Origin: Streptomyces sp. AC555_RSS877
Lineage (GTDB): Bacteria; Actinomycetota; Actinomycetes; Streptomycetales; Streptomycetaceae
NCBI RefSeq assembly: GCF_019049245.1
Contig: NZ_JAGMUK010000221.1
Span: forward strand, 124,001-188,000
Direction: 5' to 3'
Length of the DNA: 64,000 nt
Positions 51,156 to 59,229 of this stretch are shown one piece after another (positions within the stretch are counted from its first letter, which is position 1; the number at the start of each line of letters is the position of its first letter). The notes under the pieces were generated by a model. The model had not been told where the DNA came from. It ran no database searches and saw nothing but the letters and a program-made list of their open reading frames with translations. The position numbers and the translations under genes are program-made.

Positions 51156-51944
51156 TCAGCGCTGCTCGTACGGATCCGCCGGCTGCTTCACGCGCTGCAC
51201 CGACGTGACGTCCAGCACCGCCGGCCACGCCGCGTCGGTGCCGAGTGCGCCCTCGGGGTGCCAGGTGCCGGTGACGGTGACCCAGGTGTCGACCGGCGGC
51301 GCGTCGTCCCCGCGCACCTCGACCCGGCCGGCCGTCGCGTCGGCGGCGCAGCAGCTGACGAGGAGCCGGGTGACGTACCAGGTGCCGTCGTCGCCGTGGG
51401 TGACGAAGCCGGTCAGCCGGACCGTACGGCCCTGGAGCGAGCGCCCGCTGTCGTAGATCGCCCGGGAGCCGAACTCGCCGAGGGTCAGCTCCACCGGGTC
51501 CCCGCCGGCGAGCGCGGGGAAGGCCCCGACCCCCTGCGCGGCCCGCTGGGCGGACTCGCGCCCGGCGCTGTACGACCCGAGGGCCGGCGGCGGGAAGAGC
51601 AGCAGGGCGAGGGCGGGGAGGGTGAGGAGCCAGGCGATGCGGGGGCCGTGCCCGTGGTGATGACCGTGCCCGTCGTGATCGTCCTCTTCGTGCCCCTCCT
51701 CTTCGTGGTCCTCCGGCGCGGGTTCGTGACCGTCCGGCGCGGGTTCATGACCCGCGTGCGCGGATCCCCGTACGACCGCCATCACCGCGCCCAGCAGCAC
51801 CAGCACCACCCCGGACACGACCAGGTAGGGCCGCAGCCCCGCCTGCACGTACCGCAGGTACAGCTCGCTGAACAGCGAGATACGCAGGACCGCCGCGCCC
51901 GTGAGGACGAGGAGGAGGGGGGAACCGTACTGGCCCGGAGTCAC
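51156..51944 (-). CDS. TIGR03943 family permease partner
   Basis: 262 residues from a GTG at 51944 overlapping the previous gene's stop (GTGA). Three or four membrane spans (LLLVLTGAAVLRISLF, PYLVVSGVVLVLLGAVMAV, AWLLTLPALALLLFPPPAL) and a His/Glu/Asp-rich loop (DHEEEGHEEDDHDGHGHHHG) which may bind metal. A C-terminal soluble domain follows, with a conserved Cys pair (LLVSCCAADA). It is the usual partner of the DUF318/UPF0718 permease upstream, and possibly linked to metal handling. Confidence 0.85.
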   Translation of the reverse strand: MTPGQYGSPLLLVLTGAAVLRISLFSELYLRYVQAGLRPYLVVSGVVLVLLGAVMAVVRGSAHAGHEPAPDGHEPAPEDHEEEGHEEDDHDGHGHHHGHGPRIAWLLTLPALALLLFPPPALGSYSAGRESAQRAAQGVGAFPALAGGDPVELTLGEFGSRAIYDSGRSLQGRTVRLTGFVTHGDDGTWYVTRLLVSCCAADATAGRVEVRGDDAPPVDTWVTVTGTWHPEGALGTDAAWPAVLDVTSVQRVKQPADPYEQR

Positions 51945-52945
51945 AGCAGCCACCACCCGACCAGCACGCTGCTCGCCACGGCCACCACCCAGGTCGCGGC
52001 GGAGAACCGTACGGCGAAGGCGCGCCCGAAGGTCCCCGTCTGCAGGGCGATCAGCTTCAGGTCGACCATCGGCCCGACGACCATGAACGCCAGCCGGGCG
52101 GTGGGCGGGAAGCCGCTGAGCGAGGCGGCGACGAAGGCGTCGGCCTCGCTGCACACGCACAGGACGACGGCCAGGAGGGCCAGCAGCAGCACCGCCAGCC
52201 AGGCCGAGCCGGTGAACAGGTCGAGGACGGACTGCGGGACGGCGATGTCGAAGGTCGCCGCGGCCGCCGCGCCGACGACGAGGAAACCGCCGGCGTGCAG
52301 GAAGTCGTGCTGGAGGCCGGCGCCGAAAGCCCGCAGACCGCCCCCGCCGGCCGGGGCGCGCCGCATGGGCAGTCGTATCCACTCGTCCCGCCCGAACCGG
52401 GCCCACAGCCAGCCCATCACCACCGCCGTCCCCAGCGAGGCGACCAGCCGGCCGAGGACCATCTCGGGCTGCCGGGGGAAGGCGATGGAGGTGGCCACCA
52501 GCACAACCGGGTTGATCGCGGGCGCGGAGAGCAGGAAGGCGAGCGCGGCGGCGGGGGCCACCCCCCGGCTCATCAGGCTCCCGGCCACCGGCACGGACGC
52601 GCACTCGCACCCGGGCAGCACGACGCCCGCGGCCCCCGCGACCGGCACGGCGAGGGCCTGGTTGCGCGGGAGGAGCCGACGGAACACCTTCTCCGGCACG
52701 AAGGCGCCTATCGCCGCCGAGACGACCGTGCCGAGGAGGAGGAACGGCACCCCTTGGACGGCGACCGCCGTGAAGACGGTCCACCAGGCGGCGACGGGCG
52801 GGGTGTACAGGTCGAGGGCGAGCAGCGGCCCGAGGACGGACACGACCGTGACGACGGCGAGCAGCGCCGCCCCGCCGAGGACGGCGTACACGAGCGCGCG
52901 CACGGCGAGGCGCAGGCTGTCGCCCACCGTCCGTTGATTCTCCAC
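51941..52945 (-). CDS. DUF318/UPF0718 permease
   Basis: 334 residues from a GTG at 52945. Eight or more hydrophobic segments and the conserved GCECASVPVAGSLMSRG (Cys-x-Cys) loop in the first half, repeated in spirit as CVCSEADAFVAASL in the second half, as in the ArsP-like permeases. The substrate is unknown; metal or organo-metal export has been described for distant members. Forms an operon with the overlapping TIGR03943 gene. Confidence 0.87.
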   Translation of the reverse strand: MENQRTVGDSLRLAVRALVYAVLGGAALLAVVTVVSVLGPLLALDLYTPPVAAWWTVFTAVAVQGVPFLLLGTVVSAAIGAFVPEKVFRRLLPRNQALAVPVAGAAGVVLPGCECASVPVAGSLMSRGVAPAAALAFLLSAPAINPVVLVATSIAFPRQPEMVLGRLVASLGTAVVMGWLWARFGRDEWIRLPMRRAPAGGGGLRAFGAGLQHDFLHAGGFLVVGAAAAATFDIAVPQSVLDLFTGSAWLAVLLLALLAVVLCVCSEADAFVAASLSGFPPTARLAFMVVGPMVDLKLIALQTGTFGRAFAVRFSAATWVVAVASSVLVGWWLL

Positions 52946-53020
52946 GAGCCTGTCCCGGTAGTCCGTGTGTGGTGTCTCCGCGCACGGTAACCGGGACCAC
53001 TGTGTGCCGGCCCGGTTTCG

Positions 53021-54370
53021 TTACAGAGGAGGCTGTGCGGGGGCCGGGCCGAGGGTGGTCGTCCCCGGGGCCGTACGGTGTCCGAGCCCCGTCCGGTAGG
53101 CGTCCAGGGCCGCCTCCACACGTCCCGAGCGCCGCAGCAGATCCCCCAGCAGCCGGCACAGGTCGGCCAGGTCGCCGGCCGCGCCCGCCCGCTCCAGCAG
53201 GCTCAGGGCGCGTACGTAGTGCTCCTCGGCGGCCTCGGGGTCCCGGGCGTCCTCGGCGATGATGCCGAGGAGGCGGTGGGCGGCGGCGGAGTGCAGGGCG
53301 CCGCGTTCGGCGGTGAAGTCGCTGAGCACGTCGTGCAGCAGGGCGGCGGCCTCGTCGGACCTGCCGCGCCGGTGCAGTACGTCGGCCAGCTCGACGGCGA
53401 CCTGGCTGGAGTAGAGGGCGGCCCGCTTGGCGGAGAGCATCGCGAGGGCCTCCCGCAGCTCGGCCTCGGCACGCTCCAGTTCGCCGTTCTGCGCGTACAC
53501 GTAGCCGCGCATCCAGTGGCAGTTGGCGAGTTCGGTACGGATCTGCAGCTGCCGGTACAGCTCGGCCGCCTTCGCGAGCGAGGCGTCGGCCTCGGCGATC
53601 CGGCCCTCGGCGAGCAGGGTACGGGCGACCGAGCGGTGCATACGGGCCACCAGCGCCGGGTCGCCGACCTGGGAGGCCAGAGCGAGGGCGAGCTCGGCGG
53701 CCTGGGCGGCGCGGGCGTGGGCGCCCATGTCCATGTAGGGGCCGATGACGCCGGCGTACAGGAGCAGCAGCGCGTCGGGGTCGTGCAGGCCGCCGCGGTT
53801 GAGCTCGTCGAGCGTGGACTCCAACAGGTAGACCGCATAACGGAGTTCGCCGCCCAGGTAGTGGGAGACGGCCCGGCCCCGGATCGCCGGGACGCGGGCC
53901 GGCAGGGGGGCACCCGCACTGGCGAGCACCTCCTCGGCCCGCTCGAAGTACAGCCGGGCGGTGGCCAGGTCACCGGTGTCGATGCCGGCCTCGCCGAGCC
54001 CGAGCAGCGCGTCGGCCTGCTCGCCCGCCAGACCGTGCGTCTCCGCCTCCGCGAGCACGGCCGCGAACCCCTCGGCCGCCGTCTCGGTGGCACCGGTCGC
54101 CAACGTGCGCTGCGCGCCGGTCAGCCGCAGCCGCAGCTCGGTGACCAGACGGGCCGGCCGCCCGGTCGCCAGCTCCTCGAAGCCGACGCCGAGCCGCTCG
54201 GCGAGGTGCCTGAGCGCCTCGTCGGAGGGGCGGACGCGGCCGGCCTCCAGGGTGGAGATGTAGGCGGGCGTGTAGGCCGGTTCGGCCACCTGTTTCTGGG
54301 TCAGCCCGCGATCCGTCCGCAGCTGCTGCACCCGCCGCCCGATGATCACCGGGTCGTCGCGCTCCGGCAT
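53021..54370 (-). CDS. HTH-TPR transcriptional regulator (RRNPP-like architecture)
   Basis: 449 residues from the ATG at 54370 (AGGGGAG upstream). An XRE-type HTH fills residues 8-63 (IGRRVQQLRTDRGLTQKQVAEPAYTPAYISTLEAGRVRPS). The rest, about 90-440, is a series of TPR-like helical repeats (e.g. ADALLGLGEAGIDTGDLATARLYFERAEEVL, AELYRQLQIRTELANCHWMRGYVYAQNGELERAEAELREAL). This is the architecture of peptide-sensing regulators. It lies divergent from a small exported peptide gene, with a 28-bp palindrome between them. Confidence 0.9.
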   Translation of the reverse strand: MPERDDPVIIGRRVQQLRTDRGLTQKQVAEPAYTPAYISTLEAGRVRPSDEALRHLAERLGVGFEELATGRPARLVTELRLRLTGAQRTLATGATETAAEGFAAVLAEAETHGLAGEQADALLGLGEAGIDTGDLATARLYFERAEEVLASAGAPLPARVPAIRGRAVSHYLGGELRYAVYLLESTLDELNRGGLHDPDALLLLYAGVIGPYMDMGAHARAAQAAELALALASQVGDPALVARMHRSVARTLLAEGRIAEADASLAKAAELYRQLQIRTELANCHWMRGYVYAQNGELERAEAELREALAMLSAKRAALYSSQVAVELADVLHRRGRSDEAAALLHDVLSDFTAERGALHSAAAHRLLGIIAEDARDPEAAEEHYVRALSLLERAGAAGDLADLCRLLGDLLRRSGRVEAALDAYRTGLGHRTAPGTTTLGPAPAQPPL

Positions 54371-54424
54371 GCCCAACTCCCCTGGTGCCTCTTGCCGTTC
54401 GGCTCCGTCAGCCCCTAGGTTAAA

Positions 54425-54452
54425 CGGCGTGTTAAGCATGCTTAACACGCCG
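54425..54452. promoter_or_regulatory. 28-bp perfect palindrome between the regulator and the peptide gene
   Basis: Arms CGGCGTGTTAAGCA and TGCTTAACACGCCG are fully complementary with no spacer. The centre GTTAAGCATGCTTAAC is AT-rich for this genome. It lies 54 bp before the regulator ATG and 73 bp before the peptide GTG, so one dimeric protein, presumably the HTH-TPR regulator, could control both. Confidence 0.75.
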
Positions 54453-54525
54453 CTGCTCATGGTGGTCCGGTTGTTGTTGTCGTTGTCCGTGTTCTTGCTG
54501 TTGTTGTCGCCGCTGCGAGGTTGTC

Positions 54526-54744
54526 GTGCCTGAACGCACCAGCGCCACCGAGCGTTACGCCAGGAGCATCGTCGCCGCCGTCGTCGCGGTCGCCGCCCTG
54601 GTACTGGCGGCGAACGCGGGCCCGGCGAGAGCCACGGAGCCCCGGCCCGCGCAGCACGCCACGCACCTCACGGACTCCGCGGCTCCCGCCGGCCGCCAAG
54701 TACTCCCGCACACCCCGCCGAGCGGCCTCGTGGGGTGTCCCTAG
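54526..54744 (+). CDS. Small exported peptide precursor
   Basis: 72 residues from a GTG at 54526, with GAGG six bases before. A strong Sec signal (RYARSIVAAVVAVAALVLAANAG) is predicted to be cut after PARA (about residue 36), leaving a 36-residue peptide starting TEPRPAQHAT and ending SGLVGCP. It ends in an interlocking CTAG with the solute-binding protein gene. No enzyme domain can fit. Size, position and export suggest a signal peptide for the neighbouring TPR regulator. Confidence 0.72.
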   Translation: MPERTSATERYARSIVAAVVAVAALVLAANAGPARATEPRPAQHATHLTDSAAPAGRQVLPHTPPSGLVGCP

Positions 54745-56174
54745 TCCGGCAGCGCCTTGCGCAGGGCCTCGTCCAGTCGCTCCGCCAGTTGCGCGTCGGT
54801 CGGCGGGCGGTCGCCGAACAGGGCACCGAGCTGGGCGGTGAAGGTCTGGGTGAACGCGCCGTACAGCGGGGTGCGCGGCCGCTGTACGGCGGCTCGGAGC
54901 GCCGGGAGGAGGATGCGGCGGGCGTAGGCGGGGCGGCCGTCGGCCCTGTCGCGGGGCATACGGTCGGCGCGCTCGCCGGTGGGGGAGGCCGAGGGGGCCG
55001 CGGCGGCCAGGGTGCACTTCACCGAGTCGTCCTCGTACGCCGATGTCCGCGTCGCCGCGAACCCCGCGTCCAGCAGACAGCGTTCGCTCTCCTTGCCGGT
55101 GAGGAAGCCGATCAGCTGGGCCGCCTTGGCCGCCCGTTGGGACGCCGTGGTCACCGCGAGGTTCTGGCCGCCGAGCACCGCCCGGCCGGGCAGCGGGGCC
55201 ACACCGAGCCGGCCGGGGGTGAAGGACTGGTGCAGCGTGCGGTAGGCGTAGGGCCAGTGGCGCAGGAACGTGGTGCGGCCCGCGGCGAAGTCCGCGAGGG
55301 AGGCGGCCTCGTCGGAGTGGACGGCGTCCGGGAGGGTGTACGGCGGACCGGTGCGCTGCCGGAGTTCGGCGATGCCCTCGGTCAGCTGCTCGGCGGAGGC
55401 GACGTACCGACCGTCCGCGTCGATGAGCGCGAGATCCGGCGTCGCGGACGCGAACGCCTCCAGGGCGTTGACCGTACGGCCCTCGTAGGGGGCGAGCTGG
55501 GTGGTCCAGCCCTGCTCGTAGCCCTTGGGCGGCTGGTTCTCCAGTGACTGGATGGTCTCCTGGAGCCAGGCCCGGTCGACGCCCGCGCTCAGGTCGGTCT
55601 GGTGGACGCCCGCCTGGTGAAGGTGGTCGCGCCGGTAGTAGAGCAGACCGACGTCGCTGTTGAACGGCACCGAGTACACCTTGCCGTCCCAGCGGGCCGT
55701 GTCCGCCACCGACGTGATGACGTCACCGTCCAGCACGCCGTCGGGCAGCCGGCGCACGAGGCCGGCGGCGGCGAACTCCGGTACCCAGGTCACATCGAGG
55801 TTGACGACGTCGTAGGCGGCGCTGCCCGACTGGAGGGCGCCCAGGAGCTGACTGCGCTGTTCGTCCGCGCTGCCCGGCAGTTCCACCAGCCGGGCGCGGT
55901 AGCCGGTGCCGGCCTTCTCCTGCTGCCGGTTCCAGGCGTCGATGAGCTGCTGACGGATGCCGTTCTTGCCGGTGACGTCCCGGCCGCTGGCGACGACGAT
56001 GTCCCCCGGCCGGTCGGCGACGGGCGTCGTGGAACCGCCCGCACCCCCACCGGTGCACGCCGCGACCAGGAGCAGGACCAGCAGGACCGCCAGCTGCCGG
56101 CCGGCGCGGCGCGGGGCCGTCCCGCGTCCGGTGCCGCCGCGCCACCTCTCCGGTTCGCTGCCTCGCCCCGTCAT
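54741..56174 (-). CDS. Extracellular solute-binding lipoprotein of the caspase operon
   Basis: 477 residues from the ATG at 56174, which overlaps the caspase gene's stop (ATGA). Its lipobox is VAAC (Cys40). The chain has the type-1 or 2 sugar-binding protein fold: DIVVASGRDVTGKNGIRQQLIDAWN, YDVVNLDVTWVPEFAAAGLV, and KVYSVPFNSDVGLLYYRRD. There is no ABC transporter next to it, which is unusual. It shares its fold with the inserted domain of the adjacent caspase protein (AYLQSDENTTGDG etc.). Confidence 0.85.
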   Translation of the reverse strand: MTGRGSEPERWRGGTGRGTAPRRAGRQLAVLLVLLLVAACTGGGAGGSTTPVADRPGDIVVASGRDVTGKNGIRQQLIDAWNRQQEKAGTGYRARLVELPGSADEQRSQLLGALQSGSAAYDVVNLDVTWVPEFAAAGLVRRLPDGVLDGDVITSVADTARWDGKVYSVPFNSDVGLLYYRRDHLHQAGVHQTDLSAGVDRAWLQETIQSLENQPPKGYEQGWTTQLAPYEGRTVNALEAFASATPDLALIDADGRYVASAEQLTEGIAELRQRTGPPYTLPDAVHSDEAASLADFAAGRTTFLRHWPYAYRTLHQSFTPGRLGVAPLPGRAVLGGQNLAVTTASQRAAKAAQLIGFLTGKESERCLLDAGFAATRTSAYEDDSVKCTLAAAAPSASPTGERADRMPRDRADGRPAYARRILLPALRAAVQRPRTPLYGAFTQTFTAQLGALFGDRPPTDAQLAERLDEALRKALPD

Positions 56175-58804
56175 CTGTCCGCCCCCAGTCCGGTGCGTGC
56201 GACCTCGTCGGTCAGGCCCGCGCCGAGGTCCTCGTCGGTGTCCAGGCAGCGGCCGCCGCTCGCGGCGGAGATGCGGGCGGCCGGCCGGTTCGGGTCGCAG
56301 CCGCCGGTTTCCAGGGACACCATGGCCACCGGCACCTTCGCCGCCCGCGCCCGGGCCAGTACCTCGTCGAGGTTCGCACCGGTGAGCCGGCCGTCGTCCT
56401 CGCTGTCGGTGATGTGGACGAGGAGGCGGGGGCGTTCGTCCGGGCCGAGGCCGCCCAGGTCGTCGAGCGCGGCGAGCAGGGCGCGGTGCGGGTCGGCCTG
56501 GGCGTCCCGCACGCGGGCCGCGTCGACGGCGCGTTCCGCCTCCTTGCGGGTGTGGCGGCCGAAGGGGAGCACGGTCTCGTACGAGCGCTCGGCCCCGGAC
56601 GTCCCGGACACCGCCCACACCCCGTACTCGTCCCTGCCGCCGAGCCCGCCCAGGGACTGCTTGAGCAGTCCGGGCCCACCGCTGGGGCCCTCCCACAGGG
56701 AAGCCATCGAACCGGAGCTGTCCAGCAGGAACAGGACCTGGCCAGGGCCGTGCGCGGCGCGGTACTTATTGAGCGTCTCCTCCGTCTCGACGCGTCCGGC
56801 GGTCTCGGTGAGCGGCGACGGCACCGGCACCATCCCGTGGGGGACCGGGCTTTCGGCGTCCAGCAGAAGGGGCTCGCCGCGCGCGGAACGGAAGCCGTCC
56901 CGGCCGAACGCGGCCTGCCCGTCCGACCCGGCGAGCCAGGTACGGAAGCTCTCGGCCGCCTCGTCACGCGCCGCCTCGTCCCGGTCGGCGTCCTGCCAGC
57001 GGACCCGCACGAAGGTGGGCTCCACCCCCGGCACGTCACCGGGGTAGTGGGCGGACCGGGGCGTCCGGGTCGCCCGGTCGCAGCCGACGCCGCTGCGCAG
57101 CAGGAACTCGGGGACGAGGGCGGCGGTGCGGTTGTCCACGGCGTTGTCGTCGGGCAGCGTGCACAGCAGGCCGGCGGCCGTGGGAGAGGGCGGCCCCGGC
57201 TGGGCGACCTTCAGTTCGGCCCCGGCCGGGTCGGCCCCGCCCGCGTACAGGCCGATGGTGGCGAGCAGCGCGGAGGTCGCGAACTCCGGGTCGGGGCGGC
57301 GCACTTCGGCATCCGCGTCGCGTTCGCGCAGGGCGGTGATCATCAGGGCCAGCGAGGGTTCGACACGGTCGTCCAGGTCGGCGGCGAGCTCCCGCGGGGC
57401 GGCGAGCACGACCGGGGAGTACGCCAGCGGCTCCTCGTCAAAGTCCAGGCGGGCCACGGCGTCGGTGTCCTGGGCGGCCGTGGCCCGGGCGGCGTCGGCG
57501 GCGGTGGCGGGGATCCAGACGTCCGGCTGGGGGCCGACGTCCCGCTGCGGGTTGGCGTCCTCGTCCCGGGGCTCCTGCCAGGCGTCCGACTGTCCGGCCA
57601 GCGCGGTGACCACGTCGGCGGATCCCGCGCTGTACACCGTGATGCCGCTGCGCCGGCAGCCGTCGCCGGTGGTGTTCTCGTCCGACTGCAGATAGGCCTC
57701 CGCCGCCGAGGTCACCGTCGGTTCGAGGTCGGGGTCGGTCAGGACGCGCAGTTCGAGGGGCGGCGCGCAGGAGGGGTGGCCGGCGGTGAGGGTGACGATG
57801 CCGTACGAGCCGAGTCCCAGGGCGGCGAGGACGAGAGCGAGGACGAGCAGGACGCGGGTGGCGGGGCGGCGGGTGGCGGGCGGACGCCGGAAGGCGTGGG
57901 CGAGGGCCGCGGCGCCGGTGCGGAGACGGGCGAGGAGGACGGCCGCGGCTGTACGCAGGCGGGAGGGGCCCGGTTTCCGTTCTTCGCGGGGCCGCTCGGA
58001 CGGGCTGTGCCGCTCTCCCGGCGGCCACGGCCCCGACCCGCCGATCGCCCGCCGGACGGACGGAGCCGGCCGTGCGGACAGCAGGACGTCCTCACCCGGC
58101 TCCGTCCTGCTCTGCGGTTCCCACGCCTCACCGCGCACCGTCTTGTACCCGGCCGCCGCCATCCGGTCCCGCAGCCGGTCCGCGACCTCCTGGAAGCCCA
58201 ACTCGCCGTTCTCCTCCAGGAGTTGCACCAGCTCCTCGGTGAACGGCGTGGGTGTCGAGGGGTCCCCCGCGTCGATGCGGTGATTGGCCTGCACGCTCAT
58301 CAGGAGCAGCACGCGCCGCTTGTCGCGGAAGGTCTCCCAGATCCACGCGGCGTTGCCCGCGAAGCAGCAGTCGAGGACCACCACGATCCGCTCGGCCGGG
58401 CCGGCGGCCAGCATGGTCAGGGCCGTGCTGACCGTCTCCGAGCCGGGGAAGACCGCGTGCCCGCCCGCGACCACGCTCGCGTTGCGCATCTGCAGGAACA
58501 GCTCGTCGCCCGCGCTGGGGATGGCGCCGTGCCCCGAGAAGTACAGGAACAGCAGCCCCTGCGCCTCTTCGGCGGTCCTGCGCAGGGCGTGGTCGAAGTC
58601 GTCCCGGGACGGCGAGCGGGCCACGGTGATCTCGTGCTCGCCGAAGACCCGGCCCCGTAACAGCGTGTCCCGGAGCCGGTTCAGGTTGTGCTTGACGGCG
58701 GGGAGGTCGCCGGGCACGCCGTGCGGCGGCTCCGTGAGGTCGTATTCGGAGACCCCCACCAGCAGCGCCCGGTTCACCCGTCCACGCGGGTCGAAGCGGG
58801 TCAC
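56171..58804 (-). CDS. Caspase-like protease fused to a TM segment, solute-binding-like and VWA domains
   Basis: 877 residues from a GTG at 58804, 4 nt after the EACC1 stop. Residues 10-245 form a caspase (peptidase C14) domain: NRALLVGVSEYD, His in YFSGHG (H92), Cys in VVLDCCFAG (C146). One membrane span (about 318-340) leads to an extracytoplasmic region like a periplasmic solute-binding protein (about 345-680), then a VWA domain with the MIDAS motif DSSGS and DSEDD. The protease is therefore inside and the sensor outside. Such proteins are effectors of conflict systems in multicellular bacteria. Confidence 0.9.
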   Translation of the reverse strand: MTRFDPRGRVNRALLVGVSEYDLTEPPHGVPGDLPAVKHNLNRLRDTLLRGRVFGEHEITVARSPSRDDFDHALRRTAEEAQGLLFLYFSGHGAIPSAGDELFLQMRNASVVAGGHAVFPGSETVSTALTMLAAGPAERIVVVLDCCFAGNAAWIWETFRDKRRVLLLMSVQANHRIDAGDPSTPTPFTEELVQLLEENGELGFQEVADRLRDRMAAAGYKTVRGEAWEPQSRTEPGEDVLLSARPAPSVRRAIGGSGPWPPGERHSPSERPREERKPGPSRLRTAAAVLLARLRTGAAALAHAFRRPPATRRPATRVLLVLALVLAALGLGSYGIVTLTAGHPSCAPPLELRVLTDPDLEPTVTSAAEAYLQSDENTTGDGCRRSGITVYSAGSADVVTALAGQSDAWQEPRDEDANPQRDVGPQPDVWIPATAADAARATAAQDTDAVARLDFDEEPLAYSPVVLAAPRELAADLDDRVEPSLALMITALRERDADAEVRRPDPEFATSALLATIGLYAGGADPAGAELKVAQPGPPSPTAAGLLCTLPDDNAVDNRTAALVPEFLLRSGVGCDRATRTPRSAHYPGDVPGVEPTFVRVRWQDADRDEAARDEAAESFRTWLAGSDGQAAFGRDGFRSARGEPLLLDAESPVPHGMVPVPSPLTETAGRVETEETLNKYRAAHGPGQVLFLLDSSGSMASLWEGPSGGPGLLKQSLGGLGGRDEYGVWAVSGTSGAERSYETVLPFGRHTRKEAERAVDAARVRDAQADPHRALLAALDDLGGLGPDERPRLLVHITDSEDDGRLTGANLDEVLARARAAKVPVAMVSLETGGCDPNRPAARISAASGGRCLDTDEDLGAGLTDEVARTGLGADR

Positions 58805-58808
58805 CGGC

Positions 58809-59171
58809 CTACCTGTCGTCGAGGCCCATGGTGTCGACACGACCCTCGGGCGGATCGCCGTCCTCGACCTCTCTCCGGTTGGCCCGCCATGCCTCCACGG
58901 CCTGCTTGACCTGCGTCAGCAGCTCCTTGAAGACGGTGGCCGCGCCCGCCCCGATGACGGCGACGACGATGTCCATCCCGACGCCCATCGGGGCGCCCGG
59001 CTCGTCGGTGCGGCGCTGCTCGTGAATCTGCAGCCGGCCGGCCCGCACCAGTTCGTCGAGTGGTTTCTCCCGCTCCAGCCACTTGCGCAGAGCGCCGACG
59101 TCGCTCTCGCTCGCGGTCCCGTCCAGCCGAACCCGTATGCCTTGGTTGGCCACTCCATCCCCCTCAGCCAT
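58809..59171 (-). CDS. EACC1-like effector-associated component
   Basis: 120 residues from the ATG at 59171. GIRVRLDGTASESDVGALRKWLEREK, then a strand/linker (LQIHEQ) and a hydrophobic Gly-rich segment (VVAVIGAGAATVFKELLTQVKQAVEAW). This is the EACC1 pattern (effector-associated constant component) known from counter-invader operons with caspase-like effectors. EACC1 is thought to be a small constant partner of the effector. Confidence 0.8.
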   Translation of the reverse strand: MAEGDGVANQGIRVRLDGTASESDVGALRKWLEREKPLDELVRAGRLQIHEQRRTDEPGAPMGVGMDIVVAVIGAGAATVFKELLTQVKQAVEAWRANRREVEDGDPPEGRVDTMGLDDR

Positions 59172-59229
59172 AACTCACCATCATGGCACCGCTCCGGGAG
59201 TCAGGGGAGGGGTCGGGAGCACCGCATGT

